Below are positions 55,905 through 64,000 of a stretch of DNA of 64,000 nt, piece by piece. The notes beneath the pieces are model-generated. The model was not told the DNA's origin, searched no databases, and was given only the letters and a program-made list of their open reading frames with translations. Position numbers and translations under genes: made by a program. The stretch is taken from NCBI GenBank assembly GCA_003194525.1, contig NBIV01000099.1:124001-188000 (forward strand). The letters run 5' to 3'. The stretch's first letter is position 1. Each line of letters starts with the position of its first letter. This DNA is from Gracilariopsis chorda (lineage: Eukaryota; Rhodophyta; Florideophyceae; Gracilariales; Gracilariaceae).

Positions 55905-57270
55905 CACTACCAGTTGGTCGGATCGTCGGGGTAGGGATAGCCATTGGGCCTGAGGCTACTTTCTCGGTCGTATCCATTGTGATCTGTAGTGAAGGATAGG
56001 GTGTGGGATTGGTGTTCACCTGATGGGTATCTGGTTGTAGCCTCTACTCTACTTAATTTTGACGTGTTGGTTAGCATGAGGTTAAATGTGTGGGTAGTAC
56101 TACATACTGTAGGGTCTACATAGTGCAGAGCTCTCGCCACCCAATGCACGGAGACGGTATTCTGCAGTTCTCTTGCCAAGATGTGTACCGTTTTTCATCA
56201 TTCGAATGATCTTGAAGCTCCAGTGGACTTTGGCAATAGTTTTGACCGTATGCCCTCATCCACCAAACGGTCACTCGTTTCATCTTTCTGTGATGGGCGT
56301 GTACTCCTTACAGGTATATGTAAACAGAAGAAATATCTCTGAACCGGTTTTCTTACCGTCTTCACCTTGTTGTTGTATTACTACCTGTAAATTTCCTGGG
56401 CGTCAGTTAATTTGCCACATGCTACCTATTTGGTATCCCTCGACATCCTATGGCTACTTTTTTCCACTGAGCAGTGAGCCGTGTCATCGTTGCCCATTGG
56501 TTGCGTAGAACTTGTTGGACAATAATACCGAGAGGGTGGCATGATTAGACCAAAACAAAGGTATTGCTTCCCGTTGAGAGATGTACGTATAGGTTGTAGG
56601 GACGTCGGGGGCTGTACGAATTCGTCTCAAACCAATTAGTGTTACCCCAAATAGTGATGCAATCATTCTACAACGTTCAAGTTAAGCCCCTCTACTCCCT
56701 CCATGGTTCTGGAATGGCACGGTGTGGTGAAGTAGTGCTTCAAACCTAGCATGATGCAAACCGACGAAAAGAAATTTGATGAGAGGTTCGAACCTTTATC
56801 TGTAAGTAAATAGAGCGGTAAACCATATGAATAAATCAAATGGATGCGGAAGGCTTCTGAAAGAACCGATGGTGTAGTGCTCTTGAGTGAAATTGCGCTC
56901 GTGAGCTTTGTCAACTGGCCGGTTATAGCCATAATTCACTTGTATTCCTTGTTGGTTTAGAGACGCCGTTGCACTAAGTAGATTGCAAAAAACTGGTAAC
57001 CGTCTTGCTGCGGGTAAAAGCTTCATAAAAGTACGGTGCTTGAGAATACAGCTCCGGGTTTTACGCACAAGTGTCACCTCTCATTATAGACATAAAACTC
57101 TTGGGCCAACTGGGGCCGGTACACGTCTTCCTGCAGGTCTCCATTCATTTCTTTACTTTCCGGGTAACCTTATAGCCGTAATTGCAGATCGAAACTGTTT
57201 TGGAAAGGCGATTCTGGTACGACATTTTTTAGTAAGACGATTCATGCCGTACAAATTCTCGAACAATTAA
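55905..57270 (-). pseudogene. Ty3/gypsy integrase relic
   Basis: The clear part is 56,932-56,663: QLTKLTSAISLKSTTPSVLSEAF, YSYGLPLYLLTDKGSNLSSNFF and GLKHYFTTPCHSRTMEGVE, which matches the retroviral-type integrase core (TDxGS...F and the glutamate in the GxVER-like GVEGLN). The first catalytic Asp segment reads MAITGQL in place of the usual V-T-D-R-F. Upstream pieces (57,270-56,990) fit the zinc-binding region in broken frames, and downstream pieces (to about 55,905) fit the pol tail. It differs from the gypsy pol at 15-22 kb, so it comes from another family. Confidence 0.7.
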
Positions 57271-57425
57271 GGTATACACCAGGGACAGGATACACACATG
57301 TCATTTGTGGCTACGAATCGTACGAGCATTTCATACGAATTATCGTACAAACCACCATCCATACGAATAGCTGATGGTATTCCTCTTTCGCAGACGACGC
57401 ACTACGTTTGAAAGGCTCGCTGACC

Positions 57426-58265
57426 ATGAGCACGTCCGGGCATTCCGAAAAGTCGTCGAAGGACGCCAAGGCAGTGCAGACTACAACAGGATTGCCCAGA
57501 AAATCCCAAACCCATTCTCCCGAACTACCAAAAGAGTCTGCCTTATCGTCCACTACGCAAAAAATGAAGCGATGTTGGTTCAATCAGGCCTATGATATTT
57601 TTCTTCTCCAAGCAGTGCGAGAATCTGACGCCTTTGTTCCAGAATGGGGCAAAACTGACGTGATGTTTGATAAAGTGCTGAATACTTTTCTTGCAGTTTT
57701 TCCTAGTGCAGTGTTTTTGTATATGAATCGTCCATCACGGAAGACGCTAATCGATCGATTTAAAAGGCTTGTCGCTATACGAAGAGTGGACAATAGGCGT
57801 AATGTGTCCGCAACTGGAGTTTTTGAGAAGTATGTTGAAAAGGAAGTGCTGCTAGATGATCTTATTCTTGAAATGGACGAACAAGCAGAAGCAGTGAAGG
57901 TAGAAAACGAAGAGCTTAGTGCACATGAGAAGAAACTAATTGATGCCGGTGAAGAAATACGCAAGAAGACTATGAAACGCAAGAAAATTGCACTGCAAAG
58001 TGATGGATGTACTGATTTCTCGAATTCGCCAGGCAGAAAATGCGGTAGACGTTTGGAGGGTTCTACTTGTGCTGACGATATGACAGTTCTTCGTCTCGAC
58101 CAATGGAAAGAACGTCAACCATTAGAACCGAAGCAGTTGGAAATGGAACAGGAACGCTTGAAGATGGAAAGAGAAAGAAACGAGAAAGATCGGCAACATT
58201 TCGAGGCTTCGAGGAGAGAAGCGGAAAGTCGATTGGAGCTTGAGAGGAAAAGATTTGAAATGTAA
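57426..58265 (+). CDS. Myb/SANT-like DNA-binding protein with coiled-coil tail
   Basis: The 279-residue frame (start MSTSGHSEKSSKD; an earlier in-frame Met is at 57,408) has a Ser/Lys-rich N-terminus, then a trihelix/SANT-like segment at about 48-128: CWFNQAYDIFLLQAV, EWGKTDVMFDKVLNTF, RKTLIDRFKRLVAIRRVDNRRN. A linker (ATGVFEKYVEKEVLLDDLILEMDE) and a Lys/Arg-rich stretch follow, then a long Glu/Arg coiled coil. Such proteins are multigene families in several algae and oomycetes, in part linked to transposases; the target is unknown. After the TAA the same frame continues as KEDRALAHVERK, TAG, MIGLIDALTKKLQ (to about 58,330), which looks like the lost end of the coiled coil. The gene may be recently truncated or decaying. 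Confidence 0.6.
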   Translation: MSTSGHSEKSSKDAKAVQTTTGLPRKSQTHSPELPKESALSSTTQKMKRCWFNQAYDIFLLQAVRESDAFVPEWGKTDVMFDKVLNTFLAVFPSAVFLYMNRPSRKTLIDRFKRLVAIRRVDNRRNVSATGVFEKYVEKEVLLDDLILEMDEQAEAVKVENEELSAHEKKLIDAGEEIRKKTMKRKKIALQSDGCTDFSNSPGRKCGRRLEGSTCADDMTVLRLDQWKERQPLEPKQLEMEQERLKMERERNEKDRQHFEASRREAESRLELERKRFEM

Positions 58266-58834
58266 AAGGAAGACCGTGCTCTAGCACATGTAGAGAGGAA
58301 ATAGATGATTGGTTTGATTGACGCTCTGACAAAGAAGCTTCAGTGTGGTAGAATGGGTATGAGGATATATTAATTGGTTTGTGTACCGCAGGTGGTATTT
58401 CACAGGTTGCTGTTACTTCGTCCATGCGATTTTGCAGTTAGGAGGGCCTGTTTGTTCATGCTTGGTGCGATCGCTGTACATGGGCCTGGTTACGTGTTTT
58501 CAAGATGACTGTCTGACTGAGTGCTTTTCCTTGTTCGAAACTTTTGGCTTTAGGTGAGAACTTTTACGTGGCAGCGGACATGTGGCAACGAGAGCAGTGT
58601 TTGCGAACACTTGAGCAACCCCATCAGAATTCACAAGCGCGGGTTGTGGAGATGGACTTGCGAGGATTAGGCAGTAGAACTGTGTGCTTCAATTTATTCA
58701 CAACAACCTCTGATTTGTGAGGTGCTAACTGGATTTTTGCGTGTTTGCAGAGGAGTGACTACATGCCCGCATCTAGAGACCGAAGTTTGGAAGGTTGAAA
58801 AGCCGGATCAGCCTTTAGAATAGCTCGCAGTTAG
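58266..58834. other. Spacer between SANT-like gene and STT3 relic
   Basis: The first ~65 bp extend the coiled coil of the previous gene in frame past stops. The rest shows no long frame or repeat. It may include earlier exons or introns of the STT3 relic that I cannot recognise. Confidence 0.35.
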
Positions 58835-60188
58835 AACTACATTGTATCGTTCTCCATCCGGTTTTTCTCAGTCCTGCGATATGACGGCATAACCCACGAG
58901 TTTGAACCGTTGTTCAATTTACGAAGCACAAGGCAAGCTTAACCCCTACATCGTGAACCACTAACGCTGATGTCCAGAGCTTTAATGCCCTGCATCTTCT
59001 TCTCCCCTTGGCTCGATTCACTCTAACTTCCGAATAATCCCCTTTGCAATTTGTCAGAGTTCTGGTCGAAGAAGGTTCCTACAAGTTTGGGAACTGGTTT
59101 GATTCAAAATCATGTTATCGGCTTGGTAGAATCGTGAGGGGCACGATTTATCCTGGGATAATGTATACAGCTGCTTTCATGTACAATAACCTCCATTTTC
59201 TCGGCTTTCAAATCAACATTCTGGACGTTTGCGTGCTAACTGCCCCGCCATTCTCAGCACTGACTGCATTATCTGCCTATGCGCTTACAAACAAAGAATC
59301 TGACACGGCATCTGGCATAGTTGCTGCCACTACCATATCTATTGTGCCTGGGTATATATCCCGTGTGGTCGCTGGCTCGTATTGCAACGAAGGCGTTGCG
59401 ATCAATGCCATGATTTTTTGCTTCTACCTATGGACCAAATCCGTGAGTACAGGCTACTTGTTCTGGTAAGGAATGGCTACTTTATCATAATTGTTCACGG
59501 TGACCTATTGGGGTAGATACTTCTTTCTGATTAATTTGATCTCAATTTACGTCCTTACGTTGCTCTTTACAGGGCGTTACTTGCAGGGCTATATGTGGCG
59601 TATAACACTTTCTACGTGCTTGGAACGTTTCTCTCCATGCAAATCCGATTTGTTGGATTCAACGCGGTTCAAACTTTTGAACTTCTTGGGCGTTTGGAAC
59701 GTTTGGTCCCTTTAACTTGTATTGTGTTACAGATTGATTGGGTACGCAGTTTCACCGAACCGAGGGTGTTGAAATCGTTTGTACGCTGGCGTTCACTCTT
59801 CACGTTGTCCGTTCTTGTATCTCTGGTTCTTTTATCAGTTGCATTCGACAGCAGTGGTCGTACGACCGGTAGAATTGGAACATTTCTTGATCCGACGTAT
59901 GTATCTAGGAACATTAAGATTATTGCATCCGTGTCAGGGCATCAGCCCACAGCATGGGGATCGTACTTTTTCGAACTCCCCTTGACTGTGTATTTCATGC
60001 CTATTGGACTGTACTTTTGTTCCGAGAAGATTTCTGATGCGAATATGTTCTTGATTACGTATGGTGCATTCGCTGTGTACTTTTCAAAAGTCATGGTTCG
60101 AATTGTGCTTGTGCTTGCTCCTGCTGCGTCGATGCTAAGCGCGATTGGAATATCGAAAACGTTGAAATGCTGCTTCCGATCTTTGTAG
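58835..60188 (+). pseudogene. STT3 (oligosaccharyltransferase catalytic subunit) pseudogene, partial
   Basis: An exon at 58,835-58,932 reads IRFFSVLRYDGITHEFEPLFNLRSTR; a 127-bp intron follows (58,933-59,059; GCAAGC...TTTGTCAG) and splicing gives R-VLVEEGSYKFGNWFD. The next part has LGRIVRGTIYPG, APPFSALTALSAY and IVPGYISRVVAGSYCNEGVAI. Two in-frame TAA (near 59,467 and 59,491) and a frameshift near 59,583 follow, then LYVAYNTFYVLGTFLSMQIRFVGF and FLDPTYVSRNIKIIASVSGHQPTAW. STT3 transfers glycans to Asn in the ER. Key residues are changed: HEFDP to HEFEP, SYDNE to SYCNE, SVSEHQ to SVSGHQ. The start and the WWDYG domain are missing. The retained intron suggests a DNA-level duplicate. Confidence 0.82.
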
Positions 60189-60779
60189 GCGAACAAAAAG
60201 TGATTCTGGCAAATGGACATCGCCACGGAATCGAGACAACCTTATCATTTTCTCAATCAAGACGCAGAACAGAATCGCGTTCATGGTACAGAAAACGAGT
60301 TTTCTACGGAACATGAGAACCCATCTGTACCAAGCATGTGATAGTATGACTTCATCCACCCGTACTTTCAAAGAAGCAGCCGTTTTCCTCCACTGTGTGT
60401 AGGCTTCATGTGGCTCGAGGTATGAGTTCATTGGAAGCGGATCCTGGTTGTGCTTTCTGTTCATATCTGATACCATTGTATTGCACCTTGCTGTTTTGGA
60501 ATAACTTGATACCTGGTAGCGTAGCCGCTGGGAGGAAAGCTTATACAGCTTCTAGTAGAAAGAGGTTTGCACTCCTATAATAACAGTGAACGTGGATATC
60601 AATTTAAGTTGACGTTGCGGGTCACCGGCAACCCTCTCGCGATCTAGATTAAAACCTTTTAACGTCGCATGATGTATCTGTGACCTTATTTTTCTTTTCT
60701 CTGTCAATTTACTCAAACCACTCCTTTCGATTTCAATTCAATCAACAGAGAACACAAGAGAAGATGTGAAGGCCGTATC
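60189..60779. other. Spacer without recognisable gene
   Basis: A minus frame of 113 codons (60,135-60,476) overlaps the STT3 relic end and has no recognised domain. No repeat or RNA gene is visible. The right part would contain the 3' end of the next minus-strand gene. Confidence 0.35.
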
Positions 60780-63700
60780 CTAAGCTCTAGTGGAGCACTT
60801 TCTTTCTGAGCTGCTGCGAGATCTTCGCTGAGAAGCAAGTGTTGACTGATTTCTTTTTTTTCGAAGGCGAACTTGATTAACAATCAAGCTGGCGTGCTGA
60901 ACCCGGATGCGATGCTTGCGTTCCTGCTTGGGGGCTGAGTTGAGTAGATTTTTGATCCTTTCAAGTCGTTTTAGAGCATTCTCGTTTTTCCTCATCAAGG
61001 TTTCTCCGTCGACATCCTGCGATAAATAGTACAAGACAGAAACCGCAGCCTCGAGGATGCCCTCGCGATCTCCATAGAATAGCGCACAGATAACGATCAC
61101 ATCGATGCACTCTTCCACTGAAACAACATCCGCCACACGGTCTTGTACTTCACAGAAGTCACCAATGATAGTTATTCCTCTACTAATAAGGGGAATATGC
61201 GTAGAAGTTTGGTGCAGGTGTCTCAACACCACTAGAATAGTTCTAATGACGTTTTGACAAACTATGCTATGACGTTTGGATTTTCTGTGTTCTAAGGAAT
61301 CAGACATATAACGAGAAGGTGATGCTGGTGCTGTCGATATTCTCCGGATGAGAGCATGAAGCATGCTAGCGGAACTGAGATTACTCATTACGTCTTCAAC
61401 AGACTTCCTCGAGGAAGTAGTATTGAAAGAACTCAGTTCAACTGAAAGATTTTCCAAGTTACTGGCATCTTCGGGGGCGGCGTTAAGCCGCACTTTTTGA
61501 TCGTTACTTCGTGGACGGGATTTAGTCTGCTCAACGTAATCCTTTCTTTGTAATGCCTGCAGGGGTGTGAGTCCACAATTGGCGGATAGTCCAGAATTCC
61601 CTGTAGTCTCTTTTCCAGGGGGCGGTGTATAAACATGCACATTGACGGATGCGAGAACGGGACTTGCAAAAATCTGCGGAGAAACACGCCTGGCTTGATA
61701 CTGCATGGACGAGGACCCACAGTTAGACGGAAGTTCAGAACGATCTTGCTTTTCTTCCCCGACATTGTCCAGAGATCGCCTTGTTTGGACATTACTGGAA
61801 GCTGCATCTCCTTGCGTGGCATATCTTCTCTTACATGTTACGGTTACGTCCTGGGCGGACATAGTTGACATCGCAGCATACATATTTGCGCAGAACTCTA
61901 CTTGCTTTTCATTGATGACATACTCATCTGGTAAATCATGATTTCCAGGAATGCTTTGATATATTTCTTCTTCTGCCCGGTCTTCTTGATGATCGTCTTC
62001 GCCCTTCAGTTGCTGATACCTATTGATTAAATCGTCTACATCGATTATTCTTTGTACACACTGTTCGCGTGATTCAGTACACAACAAAAGTTCCATGCGC
62101 TCTTTGTCCTCTGTATTTTGAAGCGTCAAGAGTCGGGTGTCGATTTCTGCCTCAAGTAGTTCAAAGACCGTATTGCTTGCTTTCTGATAGGAAACCTCCA
62201 CTACAATTATTTCTGAATCAAGCCTCCGCTCCTCTTCTCCAATTCGAGTTCGTTCACGGTTTAAGGTCCAAATTCGCTTCTTGAACTCTTGGTCTAGGTC
62301 ACACACTTCTTCATCTCACTCGGGTTTCTCTTACTGTCTACATTTCAATCGCTCTTTCATATGACACGCGAACTTCCATTCTGCTGAGAAACATGCGGAT
62401 GACAGTACGGTGCCCATCAGCGCTTTCAGTTGTACTTCCGACTCCTGATGTTCTTTCTGCAAAGTAAATTCGATACCCTCTAGGTCACTCCGAAGTACTT
62501 CATTCTCCTTCTTCATGAGACATGATAGAAGTCCAAGTTTGGCGTATTCTTATTCGGCTTCACATACCGGAAAGGATATTTCAGAGCAGAATAGGTTATC
62601 TTCGTCAACTATTACACTTGTACGCCGGAATTCAACTGAGTTGGAATATGGCGTCTCCAGAGTTCTGTATCGTGTTTCTATTGCCCGATGAGACGTCTCT
62701 ATCTTGTATGTTTCTAGCTTGAGCCGATTTAGAGCAACCAGGTCAGCTTTCTCCGGCTCGCTGAAACGCAAGTCAAGTCCTCGACGTCCTTCCACGTCGT
62801 ACTCGTGACTAGACTGCAATTCGTGCATCAAACTCATGTATGCTTTCTCAGCTGATCTTAGAGCAGGTTCGGGGATCTGTGATTTTTCGGCATGATTTGT
62901 AGAACTGTCAAGGTCAAAAAAGATTCCATATTTGTTTGGAGTATCTTCACCGCCGGCGTCCGTATTACTCTTCTCAGGGAGTTCTGGAAAGAGTTCTGCT
63001 ACCGCCTCTTCTTAATTCTGATGATCTGAGCCATGAATGGGGGGTTCAAAGCCATCAATGTCATCTTCAAGGCTAGATTGAGCTTTGAATTTGTCAGAAA
63101 CACATGACACAAACCGGCTCTAGATCCTTCATGATCTCCTGTTACATCAACTTGTGAGTTTTCTACCTCGCTAATTGATGTCTGCTCCTCTGGTGCTGCT
63201 TGTTCACCATCTACATTTGTGTTGGCGGATCTCAATACATTTCCAATATCAGTAATACTGGCAATGAGGTTTCGTGCGTCTCTAACACATGCCTCACAGT
63301 CTGCAGCCGGTGAAAGTGTAATCTTCGTGTCCCGCAGTACCTCTGGTGTATTGTCGCTGTCGTCGCTGTTCTTGCTACTTCTTGAAGAAGACAGCTCCTG
63401 TTCTACATCTTTGCAAACTTGTAGAGAATCGGGTGTTTCGAAACTGTCGTGAATAGCTTCCAAAGATCGGTCTTCTAAGAGGCTGGTTTCATCTCTAGAA
63501 TCATCAGTAGACTGAACTGTTCCCGTGGCATCATTCGAGGCAGTGCTGCTCCTTGTAATGCTTGCAGACTGGCTAATACTTTGTGAAATTCGTGAGACTT
63601 GGGTATGGTAATGATGGGGAAGTGAAGGAGTCTTCGGTAAGGCAGCCTCAGCACCATGAACAGATTGTGTTGCAATCTCCAACATATATTCATTCCTGGA

Positions 63701-64000
63701 AAGAAGATACTGATGTGTTGCGCGTCCAATAGTACCAATAGTTGACAAAGCAGATGAGAATAGCACTTTGCTTCCTGCAGCCACTGATGGAGAAGAGAAA
63801 TTCAGTTCCTCTTGCCCTTGAATAGATTCACCTTCTGTTGCGGCCTGTGACCGTCCTTCGTCATATTCAGCTGTAAGTTCTGTCCTTTGCCCAGAGTCAG
63901 TTCCATATGCATTGACGTAGTCTTGTGAGCTACACCACACAGCATTCGCCATGCGGGCACGGAAATCGTTCTGTGCTGCACTGAGACTTTCGTCTAACAG
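60780..64000 (-). pseudogene. Long coiled-coil protein gene with armadillo-like C-terminus, interrupted by stops; runs off the window
   Basis: The minus frame is open from the right edge to about 63,115: Ser/Thr/Glu-rich, low complexity. A one-base shift then leads into a second frame that runs to the TAG at 60,780, broken only by TAA after HQN (about 63,015) and CEAE (about 62,550), and by TAA and TGA in KCRQ*EKPE*DEEV (about 62,316-62,331). Around 62,550-62,850 and 62,050-62,300 are Glu/Arg-rich coiled coils. The last 508 codons are uninterrupted: a Ser-rich linker, then hydrophobic helices (TILVVLRHLHQ, IDVIVICALFYGDREGILEAAVSVLYYLSQ), then a basic tail. The helical part is loosely like the armadillo end of abnormal-spindle proteins; I do not claim that identity. 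It may be a young pseudogene, or carry assembly errors. Confidence 0.5.

Noticed and set aside
59460..59520. An intron in the STT3 relic starting at the GTAAGG near 59,466
   Set aside because: The translated sequence stays colinear with the STT3 family across the site apart from two stops, and removing the segment would delete conserved residues and still leave a stop.
60780..64000. Stop-codon reassignment (TAA/TAG as Gln) to explain the interrupted frames
   Set aside because: Phospholipase D has 886 uninterrupted codons using CAA/CAG for Gln, and one of the internal stops is TGA. A general change of code does not fit.

Overview
This window looks like an accessory, transposon-dominated stretch of a eukaryotic nuclear genome with a moderate GC content and few, short introns. 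The one clearly intact gene is a plant-type C2 phospholipase D (minus strand, one 76-bp GT-AG intron). That enzyme class, the intron-poor gene structure, chromovirus-like Ty3/gypsy elements, a Helitron family and a piggyBac-like transposase would fit a red alga or another algal/protist lineage. The taxonomic guess is an inference of low certainty.

Layout. (1) 1-10,302 (+) is a head-to-tail chain of Helitrons: the 3' end of one copy, three short ~0.5-kb units, one long Rep/helicase element (A) and one internally deleted copy (A2). (2) 10,303-11,500 is non-Helitron DNA with an orphan ORF and a 67-bp minisatellite. (3) 15,168 down to 11,501 (-) is a second Helitron chain. (4) 15,169-~22,800 is an old Ty3/gypsy pol gene, split inside its integrase by a younger gag-only LTR element (17,574-22,178, target duplication GTATA). 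(5) ~22,800-25,000 is AT-rich with no gene. (6) 25,017-27,296 (-) is a dead piggyBac-like transposon. (7) 27,655-30,391 (-) is phospholipase D. (8) 31,375-44,305 is a ~3.24-kb unit in four tandem copies; copy 1 carries a 364-bp MITE whose end matches the piggyBac end. (9) 44,311-55,896 holds two Helitron chains converging tail-to-tail near 50,760. (10) 55,905-57,270 (-) is a gypsy integrase relic. (11) The last 6.6 kb holds a Myb/SANT-like gene, a decayed STT3 oligosaccharyltransferase gene, and a long coiled-coil/armadillo-like gene interrupted by in-frame stops and running off the right edge.

How it fits together. Nearly all coding sequence is broken: the Helitron, gypsy, piggyBac and STT3 copies carry frameshifts, stops or lost catalytic residues. 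The most informative structure is the Helitron family. Every unit starts 5'-TCTC next to a hairpin and most end in a GC-rich hairpin plus about ten bases ending TTG, and units abut directly, as rolling-circle replication would predict. The long members encode a Rep/helicase with an unusual N-terminal region of Gly-Gly-Ala-Arg heptads and acidic, proline-rich repeats. All boundaries and homologies were read by eye; no database search or folding calculation was run.
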